Shown: piece by piece, positions 1 through 12,500 of the stretch
Layout: every line of letters begins with the position of its first letter
How positions within the stretch are numbered: position 1 is the first letter of the stretch
Assembly: GCA_023853785.1 (NCBI GenBank)
Contig: JAJIRX010000904.1
Span: forward strand, 248,001-312,000
Length of the DNA stretch: 64,000 bases
From: Psilocybe azurescens
Taxonomy: Eukaryota; Basidiomycota; Agaricomycetes; Agaricales; Agrocybaceae
Direction: 5' to 3'
Notes under the pieces: model-generated
Seen by the model: the letters and a program-made list of their open reading frames with translations, nothing else
The model's database searches: none
What the model was told of the DNA's origin: nothing
Program-made: the position numbers and the translations under genes

Positions 1-2453
1 TACCAAGTTAATTACGGGATAATGCGGTAAAACCCATATTACTTACATTATACATAATTTAAAAACCTCATAAAAGGACCGAGCAAAAAATCAGCAACAA
101 CGAAATTAGATGTAAGAAATTAATGTCTGTACATAGCTAAAACCTCCGGACGAATCGCAATAAAACATAGTTGCACTACGCACTTCCCAACATCGAGGTT
201 ACATGCTGACATTTGAATGGCAAAAACTCACACACACACACAAAACGTACCCTCTAAACAGAATAGTCGAGGGTTCTCCATCGAACACGAATATGCCGTG
301 AGGCCAAGAAGGCCAAGAAGGCCAGGTCAAAATCTGAAAGCAACGGGTGTCGGGTATCCGGACACAGGGGAACCACGATCGTACTAGGCGATGCTCGCTT
401 GACTGTTAAAGTTCACCTGCATGGAAAATTGACTGACATTGCCGACAGAGTCGCAGTAACCACAAAATTGCTTGAGAAAAGATAAACACAGTCAATACTG
501 GAAGTAAATGTCTAGAAAAGGTAACGGGAATCCACACCAACAGGTTCCGGAGCGGAAGCAATGGTGCTCACCTCTCGAAACTTCGAGAGCACTCTTCTTG
601 GATGTGTTGCGAATTCGAAACCAAAACGTCCACCGTGAGCATAGGAGCATATTCTGCAACATGAGATATATATCATGTACGATTCCGTCGAGGGCGAACG
701 CCGTCTTTTGGTATCCAGAAAATCGGGTTATTGCTATTACACGTCTCGCTAAGCGCCAGCGTGCGTGGCTCGGAGGCGCTCGCTTGAGAGTCATAGTACG
801 AGGAGGGCGGACGTTGTGCAAGGTCGAGTAAAAGTCTGAAGATCGAAATTGCGATTCATTCTCGCCAACGAGAATACAAAGAGAGATATGCGATGATAGC
901 TCAGTTGGGAACCGAGGGGCCAGGGATGCCAGGGATTGGGGAGAGGACCATGGTATTGGGTTTATTACCAATTGCGTGGAAGCGACGCTTGTGCTGGAGC
1001 GCATGCCAGGACGGCTACAGACAGCAGTAACCGTTCCACTTTTGGAATCCGACGTTCGTCAAATATTACAAAATGAAGCTCGAGTGGCATAAAACAAATT
1101 TTGAAATAGCTGCTTGGTATTAAAACCATGCAGAGAAGGAGAACTTCCAGCCGAGACAGACAGACGGAATGGAACTACGGCGTATACTCCATGGGATATA
1201 AAGCGGGGAATTCTTAGTTACGCTGGCTCTTCTTTTATTGTCTTCCTTGCATTGTACTGTTAAGTATCGCAAAATGGCTACGGTCCCAATAAGATGCGGG
1301 GAGAAGAAAAAAAAAGTTCTTACCCGCGACAGTTACTCATCATTTAGAGGCCGCCAATTCCCGTGCATTTGTACCCTGGATCCTCCACATCTACCCCTCG
1401 TATTATCCGGAAAGGGCGGTATTAGAGCCTCTGATTGACACCGGCGTGAAGACTTTATTCGTGGTGTTGGACCTAAGCCTCTATCGAATGGCATTGATCG
1501 GCATGGGTTTGGATGGAGACAAGGAGGGACAAGGGCCTGAGGGGTTGCTGAGGGGATACGATTGTGAGTGTATTTGGAAGAGAGATTAATAGCATTACAG
1601 CTCCCCAATGACACAAAATGTTGAGAATATCGAATGTTCGTGTGGTTGTATTTACCGGTGTCCCCATCAAAAGCATTGACAAACAGAGGCAAGAATTTCC
1701 TTAGGCTTGACACACCGTATCGTGCGGCAGTGCTTCTTGAAAGCGCAGAGTCGCCCCAAGAGCAGCCCAAGAATCGCCCCAGACTCAGAGAAACGTTGGG
1801 AAAATGCGTTGGTTGCGCGTTGGCTCTTCCCGCAACTTCAAAACTTCAAGTTCGAAATTTGACGACACGGTGTTGTGTGCTCTTGTGCACGTCCTATCTT
1901 TTGATGCCATTTCTTACCATACTTTAGTATATTCTTACATACGAAGCTTAGGTCCCTGGCATATGAGCTTTTTTTTTATTGACGCATGCATCAAGATTAA
2001 CGTGTCTATCAAATAGATGGAATGTTTAAAATAAAATTTGGCCTGTGCTCAAAACTGTACTCAATTCCAGGCTCAGTTCAAAGCCAGCGTCGATTTCGCA
2101 GGACAGCAAGGTTCAGTCGCCGTAGGTGAATCCCAGTATTTAAACCGAATTTTTGAATTTTTGAATTTTTTAGCCCACCGGGCCACTTGATCCTTACGCC
2201 CGAGGCAGGCCTGAACCCACACTTGTCCTTGCACTGTCCTGGTCTTCAAAACTTTGCGATACAAATCGATATGGTACGAGAAATAGCAAGTCATGACGTA
2301 TTGTTGCTTGTCTAGTGTTTCACTGCCAAACCCTGGCCAACAATATAGTAGCATTAGAAACGATTACTCAATTTCAAGTAGTAGTTGCTAAGCAGTAGAC
2401 AAGTAGTGAATACAGTTTACATGTTACTCGTATGTAGAGGGAAGACGGTAATT
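1..2453. other. Left-edge stretch with no gene I can support
   Basis: Only short, unconvincing open frames are visible, on both strands, around 490-1000 and 1330-1930. There is a (CA)7 microsatellite at 229-242 and a short GCCAAGAAG-type tandem near 302-325. The left part could hold untranslated or 3' sequence of a gene lying outside the window, but nothing here proves it. Confidence 0.5.
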
Positions 2454-4049
2454 CTATATACACTGAGTAACTGAACGTTTCATTTTCGCCGCCATATCCA
2501 TCCCAGTCCAGAATGGCAGCTTTTGTAAATCACAGATCCTAGATGCGCTGACCAACATGTCCTTTCCATCCAAATCCACAACTTGTAGTAATATTCCAGA
2601 TCGCTGGATATTCACTACCATGTTCAGAATGGAGTCATCCATCATGAGGTTCAAATTGGTTCCAACAGAGGGACGAATATAAATTTGGTCTAGTGGTCTT
2701 CTGCGCCGATACAGTCTGGGAGTGGGAGGGCTGGTAAAGGGGGAAATTATTGCATCAGTATCGTCAGTGGACATACCGTCAGCGGGGGTAATGGCGGCAC
2801 CGACGTCGTCTTCCGAAATTTCAGGGCCTTCTTGAGTATCTCTGAATATGTCACATAAAAGGGGCCAAAAGAAGTTTGGTATCCGATTAATTGAAATTAA
2901 TAGCTTTCTCAAATGCGGTAGGACGGGATGGCCTGTGGGTCTCGCCAGAGCCTTGAACAATTCTTCTGCCATAGGGAATATGCCGTGATAATCCCAACAA
3001 TGGATGTCCAAATGCGTTATCTTAGGCATACGTTCGTACCACGAAGAGAAGACAGATTCAAATGAATATGTGAATGTGAATGTTTGCAGAGACGGCCTTG
3101 AGCGGTCGAGGAAAGAAACAAGTAAATCAAAAGCCTCAGGATCACATACAAAGTCGTAATCCAGCGTGTCCAGAGAGGGAAGGACTAGATAAGGGAATAC
3201 GTTGGAGCTAAAGTTTGAGTACGTCCGCGAAATTTTAAAACGATTTAGACCGTGGTGGACAATGGGTTTAGTAGGCAATGGATATTTCCCCGAGGAATCC
3301 AACATATTCTTCACAGTACAGTCCAAGAGGCCATTTGCATTAGAAATGATATGGAGTACATCATCCATACACATCATTTTTGCATTGAGGAGGGTAAGGT
3401 TGTTCCATTGCAAAGGCATTTTTCTAGCGGAAAAATGCGTGAGGTGAATTCCTTGGGACAAATGGGCTCGAGCATATCAATATGTTCACTTTCCGAACGT
3501 ACATCCCTGGGCTTAGCCTCAAAGGTGGCGATCGGAGGGATATGTTCGAGGTTGTTGAAAAGTTCATACAAAAACCTCCACGGTCCACAGATTTTGACAT
3601 GGTTCCATCGCCCAGAATGAGATCTCAGAAGATCTATGACAGGAAGATATGTAGGAGGTTGAGCTCCCTGCCGCACGTTACTGTGGAGTGTGAGGGACAG
3701 GGGAACAGTGCCAGAGCGGCGTAACCACTCCTTCATCAAATCGAGCGATGTCCACAGCTGCGGCGTTCCTAGAGTGATGTCCCTCCACCTTTTGCAGACG
3801 ACCCCAAGAACAACGTGGTGCACGCACCCAAACTCGATCCTGGGTCTGAGGACGATTTTTGGGATTCTCAGAAGATTTTACGACGAGATTGAAGATATGG
3901 GAGACAACCTCGGCAGGGAATTAGCGGTTCAGTTTATCGTGGCGAGTATTGATCTTACTTTTCATGACCCAACGCTTTCGTACAAGCGATATGAGCTGGT
4001 CATGAGCGGAAGTTATTTCTGCATCTAGTTCTGCAAAATCTGAGCACAT
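2454..4049 (-). pseudogene. F-box/LRR-type protein, broken by a stop and two frameshifts
   Basis: The layout is that of the large agaricomycete F-box family. A leader around ELDAEITSAHDQLISLVRKR begins at the ATG at 4049. The F-box core follows (PAEVVSHIF near 3920, then VCKRWRDITLGTPQLW near 3785), and then an LRR-like body with HLTHFSARKMPLQWNNLTLL. F-box proteins recruit substrates to SCF ubiquitin ligases; the target here is unknown. Three breaks are seen. A TAA sits just before PAEVV (about 3925). The F-box must change frame near 3860. A second frame change lies near 3450, where the CPKEFTS frame gives way to GIHLTHF. No GT-AG intron repairs these. Base errors are common in this window, but three breaks including a nonsense codon make a true pseudogene more likely than not. 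It is divergent from TIM50. Confidence 0.75.
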
Positions 4050-4577
4050 ATCGCAGCCTTAAGGGGGCAGTCGGAGGCAGCAATGCCGTGCATAAAATTG
4101 CAATTGGTGAGTTGGCATCGATCACAGGATGCTGCCTGGAAATTGAAAGGAATGTTCCAGTCGTCAATGTATGACTTCGTGGAGTGTAGATAGGCAAATG
4201 AGAGATGATTGATAGGTTTATAGATGCTAAATGTTACGTTTTAATTTCTAGCGCGCCTATTCATCCAGAGCATTTAGACTCACAATTTCCAGCCTTTCTC
4301 GACAAGAATCTGACGTGAATGAATGAAATGATCAAGCCTCGAGACCTTTGCCGCAATTACACTTACTGCAACTCCTTGACTAATAGTGGTCAGGGGAGTC
4401 TATGTATTGCCAGTTGAACTTTGTGGTCGGTAAGTAGAAGAGTATGATGTGCTAGTGACTATTAAGTGACTTGTCGATCATGAGGCAATAATTCAAACAA
4501 ACAAACGCAAATTATAGCTGCCAAAAATTACGGTGTCGGGTGAGCAGTTGTAACACTGACGGTGTACCACCGAGAAC
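4050..4577. promoter_or_regulatory. Divergent intergenic region before TIM50
   Basis: This 528-bp gap separates the minus-strand F-box pseudogene from plus-strand TIM50. It should hold the TIM50 promoter. I see no canonical TATA box close to the TIM50 start, which fits a housekeeping promoter. No other gene is visible. Confidence 0.35.
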
Positions 4578-6342
4578 ATGTTCTCCATTATTTCGAGGTC
4601 AATACCTCGGCGTACCCTGGTACAGTCTGCCAGGTACTTCTCCCAAAAGCCCCCAGTTCCCCCATCGCAGCCAAAGAAAAAATCAAGGCTACCCCACAGC
4701 GGAAGCCTGAGACCAATGCGACTTCAGCCGAGGCACCGACACCGACGACATCCGAACCTATTCCAGAGCCCGAACAGCCAGCAGTAATCACTGGGGTGCC
4801 AACGTTGGACTTTTCGCCTCCTGGAACAGAGCAAGAATTCCAAAGAACTGGCGCGAGGTCGTCCAAGGGTTCCTTGTCATCAGCTGAACGCAAGCGACGG
4901 TTCGCGAGCAGGGTTTCGCTTGGATTGTTGGCTCTTGCATTTGGTGTTGGTACGGTCTATATAGGCCGGGAATGGGAACCTGAAGAGTTGGCAGAGAAGA
5001 AGATGGTGCGTGTTTGACCTGTGCTTGTAACGTATTTATGAGCTTATTTGTGTCTAGAAAATCGAGGACGCCCCTTCAACGCGTTGGGCGCGGACAAAAG
5101 AACGGTTTACTAACTTATTCGATGTAAGATTTTCCTACTGGAAGCTTTCCTAATAATGAACCCTTGTCTAGTACTTCATCAAACCAGCCTGGCCAGAACT
5201 ACTTCCTCCACCCTATCCTCCGCCGCACCAGAAACCATACACGCTCCTTCTTTCCGTTGACGACCTTCTGGTAACCTCTCATTGGGACGTAAGTGTACCC
5301 TTATCTGGCCATATGTTCTCTTCTAATTGTCATCCTAGCGTAAATACGGCTGGCGGACGGCGAAAAGACCCGGCGTCGACTATTTCCTTGGCTATATCTC
5401 CCAGTTCTACGAAGTCGTCGTTTTCACAACACAACCTTCCTATGTATGTTTTCATATATGGCTTTAGGTTTCCCGTTCTAATCCATTCGTTAGACTGCTA
5501 GCCCCATTCTTGACAAACTTGACCGGTACAACTTCTACATTAACTATCGTCTCTTCCGAGAAGCTACCCGCACTCTGGATGGAAAAGTTGTCAAAGATCT
5601 GTCTTACCTGAACCGCGATCTGTCCAAAGTGGTCTTAATTGACACTGACCCAGAACACGTCGTCACACACCCTGAAAACGCCGTTATTCTTCCCAAATGG
5701 AAGGGCGATCCCAAGGACAAAGAACTGATAGCCATGATTCCTTTCCTAGAGTGTAAGTGTTCCTATCTATAGTGTCACTCTGTCTAATTTTTTTTTTCAG
5801 CCATTGCCATCTATAAGCCGGCTGACGTCAGGCCAATCCTTAAGGCTTATGCAGGAAAAAACATCCCGCTCGAATACGGCAAGCTAGAGGCAGAGATGAA
5901 AGCTAAGCACATCGCGGAGTGGGAGGCCAAGAACAAGAACAAACCCATTGCTGGCTCTGGATTCTCGTTCAGCGGTCTCTTCGGCATGTCAGACGCTGTA
6001 GGTCTTTTCTATGTTGCCTGCAGTTCATTATCTGATCTTACGTTGCCCTTACAGCCACCACTTCCCAAGAACATGGCCCCGCCTACTTACTTGGAGCAAA
6101 AACGCGCCGAAGCTCAAAGGCAATATCAGCAAGAGATGAAATATGTCAATGATAACCGTGAGGAGCTCGAACGTCTTTTGGAACAGGACCAGAAGGCCAT
6201 GCAGGCCCAGGTTCCTGGGTCTCTGTGGGAAGCAATGGACCAGCTTAGAGGCATCGAGCCCAAACCTGCTGAGCCTGCCGCTCCCGCCACGCCTGGAGCC
6301 GCGTCTCCCGGTCAGACTCCATCGACGCCAACCCAGGCCTGA
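4578..6342 (+). CDS. TIM50: Mitochondrial inner-membrane translocase subunit Tim50
   Basis: Tim50 is the presequence receptor of the TIM23 complex; it faces the intermembrane space and hands precursors from TOM to TIM23. The start at 4578 opens a basic, serine/arginine-rich presequence ([20 protein letters not shown]). One transmembrane segment follows ([18 protein letters not shown]), then an FCP1/NIF-like domain ([62 protein letters not shown]) and a Q/E-rich C-terminus. Exons read as 4578-5005, 5058-5123, 5172-5288, 5339-5443, 5494-5752, 5801-5997 and 6055-6342, all GT-AG. The acceptor at 5493 rather than 5501 is needed to give [11 protein letters not shown]. Exon 1 changes frame at the A6 run 4677-4682. 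One extra A restores a single 486-residue product, the usual fungal Tim50 length. The presequence and body are otherwise intact, so I treat this as a base error in a live gene. Confidence 0.93.
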
Positions 6343-6978
6343 AGCACCCTCCTCTGTCCGACACCTCTTATATTATACTTCCATACTGTCCGATGACCCT
6401 CCGCTCTACGTAATATTATTTTCGGCAACCGATTTCTCTGCTACTAAAAGATTAAATCATCTAGAAGGCCATGTCATGTTACACTGTCTGTCTTTAAAAC
6501 TCGCTTTTCGATATCGAGACACGCCATTCGATCAGTCCTGTGCCTCTAGACTGGCCTTCAAGTTATCAGGCTTCGCATATTCAACTCAAGGGCCGACGAT
6601 ATCATCCGAGACTGTCAAATATATTTGATGCTCAAGGTTTTTCTATTTTTTACATCAATCCACTCCACCGATTACTTCCCTCCAACAAAACTAAAGTCCT
6701 GTCCAACTCGGTCAACGAGTCGATGAATGAACGTGGTATTGAAAGACCGATTAAGGGTGGTCGTTAGGATTGCACTGCGCGTACCCTATAATGCAGCGGG
6801 ATCTCAGCATGGGTCGAAGTAATGAAGAAGGAACATGTTTAGAAGGAATGAACACCTACAATCTGAGAAATAGCGACAATATGATCCTGGTGGGCATCTG
6901 GTTGTTCCGTAGTAGTAATATCCACCGCCTTCAAAGTAAAAGAAGAACGGACTTGTCAGAGGGAGAAGAAGCGGTTTA
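6343..6978. other. Convergent 3' region between TIM50 and a small secreted gene
   Basis: The 3' ends of the two flanking genes face each other here. Small open frames run through the region but have no recognisable protein character. I see no further gene or repeat. Confidence 0.4.
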
Positions 6979-7258
6979 TTATGGAGGCTTACATTGGCCC
7001 CAAAGAACTTGGGTATTGGGCTGAGGAGGCCAGGAGCCAGGGGGCTTGCCAGAACCGTGGTGACCACCGTTGCCATGGTCGGGATTCCATTGGCTGGAGC
7101 CGTAAGCGCCAGCGTCGCCTCCTGGGCTTCCTCCTCCACCCGCTGCATCACCAGAGTCGGGCCCTGGTCCTTGATCACCGCGTACTTGCGCGAGATGTCC
7201 TTGAAGCAAAAGGAGCGCGATGAGCGTGTACGAAAAAAAAGCGAGTAGCGAAGGCCAT
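6979..7258 (-). CDS. Small secreted Gly/Pro-rich protein (unknown function)
   Basis: The proposed start ATG at 7258 begins MAFATRFF. In the downstream frame a clear signal-peptide core follows (YTLIALLLLQGHLAQVRG), then a short mature chain rich in Gly, Pro, Asp and His (GPGPDSGDAAGGGGSPGG, HGNGGHHGSGKPPGSWPP) ending GQCKPP. The two halves are in different frames; the junction is the run of eight T (plus strand A8, 7233-7240). One T fewer gives a continuous 92-residue secreted protein. A TATA box lies 190 bp upstream (7448-7455 on the minus strand). The alternative 190-codon frame starting at 7376 crosses the same DNA but looks non-protein-like. Function is unknown; the size and composition are those of fungal small secreted proteins. 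The frame choice is inference. Confidence 0.55.
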
Positions 7259-7808
7259 TGATGCAGGATGCTGATGGATTAATTAAAACTTCTGGTTTTG
7301 CAAGTTGTACGGCAAAGGAGACTAGCTCAGTGGGATTGGAATTCTTTGATTGGTCTGGGAATGAGTGCGTGCCCAATTGAAGAGGGTTGATATTTGGCTA
7401 GCAAATATGGAAGGATTGATGGAGAATAGAAAGCTCGTTTGCTGAGGCTTATATAGAGATTTAGTGCACTATACTGGGCTGACTGAAATTCTATCAAAGA
7501 CTGGCTTGCGACTCAGGCCAGTCTGCGTCGTGTTCGCGCAGTCTGGCGCTTGTATCAAGTACAGGTTAAGGCGTTTTGGAACTGGTTGGAAAAAAGTGGG
7601 ATGGTATCAGGAGATTTCTAGTTGTCGGCACCGTTGGATCGTTAATTTATGAACGCATTTTTTAATTTCTCAACATAAGTATTCACCATAACACTGTTTG
7701 CACCGCTACCGTGCAGTATCAATACCTTTTGGAAAAGTTATAAATAGAACATGATCGATCGACATTCAGTCCGCCTAACAGTGTCCCTATTCTTATATCT
7801 TCTGATAT
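7259..7808. promoter_or_regulatory. Promoter of the small secreted gene and 3' flank of the CE16 gene
   Basis: This is non-coding as far as I can see. It contains the TATA box at 7448-7455 and the region downstream of the CE16 stop codon at 7809. Confidence 0.4.
7448..7455 (-). promoter_or_regulatory. TATA box of the small secreted protein gene
   Basis: On the minus strand the sequence reads TATATAAG, about 190 bp before the proposed ATG at 7258, within a pyrimidine-rich leader. No competing gene in this orientation lies nearby. Confidence 0.5.
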
Positions 7809-9510
7809 TTACCAGATCGTTTTCGCGAGAACAGTCTGGCCCACGGTTTGTCCAAAGAATTTGTTGGCATATGCTATATTAAGACTTCAGTCAGTTGTGC
7901 TCATATGCTTGAGTATATGAATTTATCTTACTGCTTGGGTGGTAATTGTTACTGATGATGGATTGAGAATGAGATTAAATACACGGTAATAATTATACCA
8001 CGTACCCCCAGAACATGTTCGCAGCAGAGCCAAAGGAGGTGGCATCTTGGAATCCATATGAAGTGGGCGCATTTAGAATAGTAGTGAACTGCGCGTTAGA
8101 GTCCCACAAGAATGTCTTGGTCTTTTATTAAAGTCCAATCGTCATCGTCAGTTGAAACGTTCAGACGAGAGAGAATCGGTATTGACGCCTTACTCCAGTG
8201 TTAGCCGCTGCAAATGCGCTAATTTTCGCTGCGAGTTTTGTGTTGAAAGTTCCGATGACGGATTTTTCTAGTGCTTGAGCATCGGCTGACTGGGCCAACA
8301 TCTATAAATAAAACATTAATTGGAAACGTGAACATTGTGATCTCTGGGAGGGCCGTACCAAGGGAGAGCGATCGATGGGCGGTACATTTGCGAAGAGGAA
8401 GTTCCTTCCACCGGCATTGTACTGTTGACATAGAAGAGAAAGACGAGTGAGTTTCTTTACAGCCTGGAATGTGAGAAATTATAATCTACCAATTTCTGAA
8501 CCAACGCAAAGTAAGCGCTCAAAAGAGTATCAGAGAAGCTATGCAGGCGTTGATGAACATAAAGTCCGATTTCTTGGAGACGTAGTTTTACTCACGCAGA
8601 GCGATCCCCACTGTTGTAATAACTGTTTCCGATATCATTGACACCGATCCAGACAGAAAATAGGGCATTGCTGCTTGTCCAAGGGGTTGTTGCAGGCTTG
8701 GAGGCTACCGTCGTCAAAAACTGATTTACTTGGTCTGTTAAGCTCAGGACAGTCGGTTCGTATGGGGTGACAAGATTGGCGTCGATGGTAGCGCCTCCGT
8801 AGGCATAGTTGTATGTGTATAGCAAGGAGTTGTTGTACGTCCCCGTCACGTATCCTACCCAATTGGCTCCGCCAGTAGCTGACCACCCTGGGAAGTCTGG
8901 ATTTCCGATGGGATTGGCGGAGTTAGGAAGCGGTCCCGTTATGTTGAATCCAGTCTGTGAGTACGAATCTCCGCTATTCATATTGAGTCGAATGATGTAA
9001 TATAGATAAGAATGCAAGTTCGTACAAGTTAAACCAATAGTTGGCTTTACTAGCACTTGTAGGAGTGGAAGTCGGCGCCGTACTAGTTTTTGAAGTACTG
9101 GTAGGGCTAGGTACGGTAATTGGCACTGTAGTAGAGCTGGTGGTAGCAGAGCCTGGAATACACTGGCTGTACCCTGCAATTCGATCAACAGGAATTACGT
9201 TTGTTGTTAAAATTTTTGTATCGACAGATGGTGCTGTATGGACACACAATCATTATAGACATTGCATACGGCTCTGTATATGCCATTAGATCATAGGTGT
9301 ATTCAGTCGAACGGTATCACGAACCCAGAAACACAAGATGTTGCCCCTGTCCAGCCGTTACCGCCACCTAGGATGGAAAGGTTTGAAATTTAATCGTCTG
9401 GTGCAGTTAATAATACTGCAGCACCTACATTGACCATATAGAGGCGACTGGGCCAATACGCAGGGCAACACTCCGACGAGAAAAGTCAGTGAAATAGAGA
9501 CTCGCGACAT
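7809..9510 (-). CDS. Secreted CE16 acetyl esterase with N-terminal CBM1
   Basis: Eleven exons join cleanly into 368 residues: 9429-9510, 9325-9367, 9199-9233, 9026-9173, 8596-8973, 8490-8538, 8359-8421, 8194-8301, 8006-8121, 7932-7951 and 7809-7873. A signal peptide (MSRVSISLTFLVGVLPCVLA) is followed by a fungal cellulose-binding module CBM1 with four cysteines (YGQCGGNGWTGATSC, VSGTIC, then RYSQC). A Ser/Thr/Pro linker leads into an SGNH hydrolase of carbohydrate esterase family 16. SGNH blocks are visible: FGDSYSQTGFN (nucleophile Ser), GGATIDAN, IGVNDIGNS and WGNNYHPS near the C-terminus (His). CE16 enzymes remove acetyl groups from hemicellulose oligomers outside the cell; CBM1 would tether the enzyme to cellulose. 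Intact, with no frame break. The least certain joins are around the 35-nt exon 3 and the AAG acceptor before exon 9. Confidence 0.92.
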
Positions 9511-9562
9511 CTTGGAATATAAGATCTGGTAACCAACTCGACTGTAGACTGGTCCCTGTCGC

Positions 9563-9569
9563 CTTTATA
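9563..9569 (-). promoter_or_regulatory. TATA box of the CE16 gene
   Basis: The minus strand reads TATAAAG about 53 bp upstream of the ATG at 9510. A strong TATA box close to the start is common for inducible secreted-enzyme genes in fungi. Confidence 0.55.
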
Positions 9570-12500
9570 ACACTATAAATTAAAGGATGAACCTCAAGGG
9601 GCCCGTCATTGCGCTCATCATGTGCTCATATAGTCCGCCATGCGTGATATTGTTGCTCCATAGAACAGCACCGGAAATCATCCGAGTTGGACGTTGAACA
9701 GTACGACGGAAAAACGCGCGGAGAAGCAGCCGCAGTTCTGCATAATTACAAGCGGGTAAAAGAAGGCTCGCATGTATTCTGACATTTGGCTTCAACTGAT
9801 CAGAACATCCTAGTGACCACGGGAAGTAGAAAATAGCCTGGAACCAAGTGGAATCCGACGAATCGAAAGCTACTGGAGAGGATCGACACGTGCAACGACT
9901 GTGATCAGCGGCCCGCATTTAATGAGTACGTTCTTATAGTCTACTGAATGAATTCATATTTTGGCAAGAAGCATGGAGGTCTCTTCGAGAATTTGTCCTT
10001 GCATGAACCGACGTTGATCCGCTCATTAACCATAGTGAATCCGGATGCTCTCTTTTACTAGACTGATAAAGTATTTTATATTACACTCTCATTAAACACA
10101 ACAAGAGGGCAGGATACCTGAAATATGTGACACTTTTAGAGGTTGAAAGATGCATTTTATTAGGATGGAAGCTGCCTGAACTCAGAAAACACACAGCAAA
10201 TCTACATTATGCAACAGAACTACAGACCGATTTGTTAAGTATATCAGTCTTTATATTCTCTGATCTATAATTTCAAGTTCTCACATACCTCAAGCTCAAG
10301 CTTAAGACTATAATTCACCCTTTGATAGAAACGTCTTGAAATTGTCTGTTTTTAGCTTAAGTACAAGCGTTCGGGGGTTGTGATTGCCGACACTCATGTT
10401 AAGGGTTCTGGGAATCTTCAATCAAGTAAGTAGCGCCCTCAGTCACTGACTGAAGGACAAGATATGGGAGTCTGAAGATGGTAGCGGGACAGGGAGCCAT
10501 GGCCAATGTGTGACTGGGACGACGCGTACAAACCTCGGGAGTACTTAGGGATCAAGATGGCCGGAAGGCGCATAGTCCTTGTGGCCGTTCGTTGGCTCAA
10601 GAAATATGGGGGCATAAAGGAAAGTATGAAGAACAGTTTTGTTTTTTGCGTCCCTTTACTACATATGTTCGGGACATGCAAAGTGATTAGACATCCCAAA
10701 TTTGCAATCTCGACTACTTCCCTCCACTTCTGAGGCTCAAAAAAATTGGGTGAATGGTGAATGTATTTACGATAGCCAATGTAAAAGGATACTAGTGATG
10801 GTTCACCTCAGCAACAATATATTGGGTTGTGCATAATCTCAAAATTTTTGTGCAGTCAGATTAAGTAGCTAATCAAGAGTTTGAATGACTATTTTTTGAA
10901 CCTGTGCATGGTCTTTGGCCTGGTAAATTTGCAAATTATGTGCGAGCGAGGCGGTAATGTGACGAAGGCCGCAGTACAATCTCGATGAACAGCGTGACCC
11001 TGAGAGTAGAGTAATGCCACACCATAATTTGATGTGACCTGAATGAGACGAAATTTTGCGTATCTCGATTTTGGCTCAAAAATTCGGTCATCCCCGGGCC
11101 CCGACGACTGTCCTTCATTCAATAAATTTGAAACATTTTCACAGCATGTAAAGTACATAGTAGAGCTACCAATTTAAATTTCAAGAGATTGTGACGAACT
11201 CATGGCTCAGCAGAATTGATCCATCGAAAATTTTGCATATCCCGAACCCATATAGTATGGTCCTCTGAGTCTTAAGTATGCACCATTATCCTGCCGCTTG
11301 AAGCAGGGCCACGTGTAATTTTTAAAGGGTCCGTTGAGAACAAAAATGATGGACGGCATGCAATAGACTTTCTCATGCAACATGTACATACCCCCATTCT
11401 CCGAAAGCTGGTGCAAACCGACATATCGAACCTCAACGCTCTTCTCATCTGCTTGTTCTAGAGACTCCCATGCCTGCAGCATCTAAGAAGGCTGTCTGGT
11501 ATTTACTGTGCACTTTGCATTCTTCTGTATCTGAAACCGTTGAGTAACTTCGATAGCGAAGACTCCCTTTCGGTATAGGCGACCCCCCAATGAGTCATGT
11601 TTGGACCCAGCAGGAGATATTGTTCGAGCCAGGAGCTCACCGTTCACCCTATTCTTTTGAATGGTGGCGCAGAAGGCAATTCATCTTAGTGCCATATCTT
11701 TCTTGACGGCATAGAAGGATTCGTGACGGGGACCTTCGGACAGCACCATATGGTGGCAAGAAACGTTTCATGTCTGTCCTTTTTCTGCCGTCCAGAGCTC
11801 TGTATTTCGGATTGTGAGGGATATGGTGCGAACAATGGCCTACTCATCTTGCGACCGATATTCTGAGCTTTCTGTAAGTGCATTCACTGGCAGTACATAT
11901 TCTACGAGCTCAGACTTGTACTGTCCGCTCAACATCGCGCACTGGACCGGGTTGAAAAAGGCAAGTTCAATGCCTAGGCTTACGCCGCATTGTTCTACAT
12001 TCTGTCATGTCCGCAGCTCTATATGAGAAGGGTCCATTTAATCGGGTATGTCCATGTAGAGTGCGACCGTATGAGCTGCGGGCCCTTTTCTGATCTATCA
12101 ACCCGCCGGACTTCATGCCTGAGGCAACCTCAAGGCAACCCCACTTTTCCTCGCTGGCTTGTGAACTCTGCATTCCAATACTCAGGCTAGAGCGCATCGC
12201 TTAGCTCGCGCAAAAATAAAACAAATCCTTCCCTGGACATGTCAATGGGAGAAACAGCTAATGACGTTACATGCGCCGTTTGTCATACGGGTACACGCAG
12301 GCTTGACAATGGGAGAAGCTGCTTCAATATCTCTCCCAGCCTGCCTGTACTCATGGCGCGGTCACAGTAAAGGCAACAGCTCGGGTTAATTATTCGCTTG
12401 ACGCTGGTTCTGATAGTCATCGTGAGGCTTGAGCAGGGGTTCTTGGCCTATTGTGTTTTCCGAGAATTTGAAATTTTGAAGACCTTCTATTCTACTACGC

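Noticed and set aside
889..925. tRNA-like word TAGCTCAGTTGG
   Set aside because: It matches box A, but no box B or acceptor-stem partner is found within 100 bp downstream.
6804..7376. 190-codon minus-strand frame overlapping the small secreted protein
   Set aside because: It has no signal peptide or recognisable feature; the competing frame carries a clear signal sequence and a better start context behind the TATA box.
8592..9188. Single 198-codon open frame taken as the esterase gene
   Set aside because: It reads through intron 4 and stops in intron 5. The eleven-exon model recovers the signal peptide, CBM1, linker and C-terminal His block with consistent phases.
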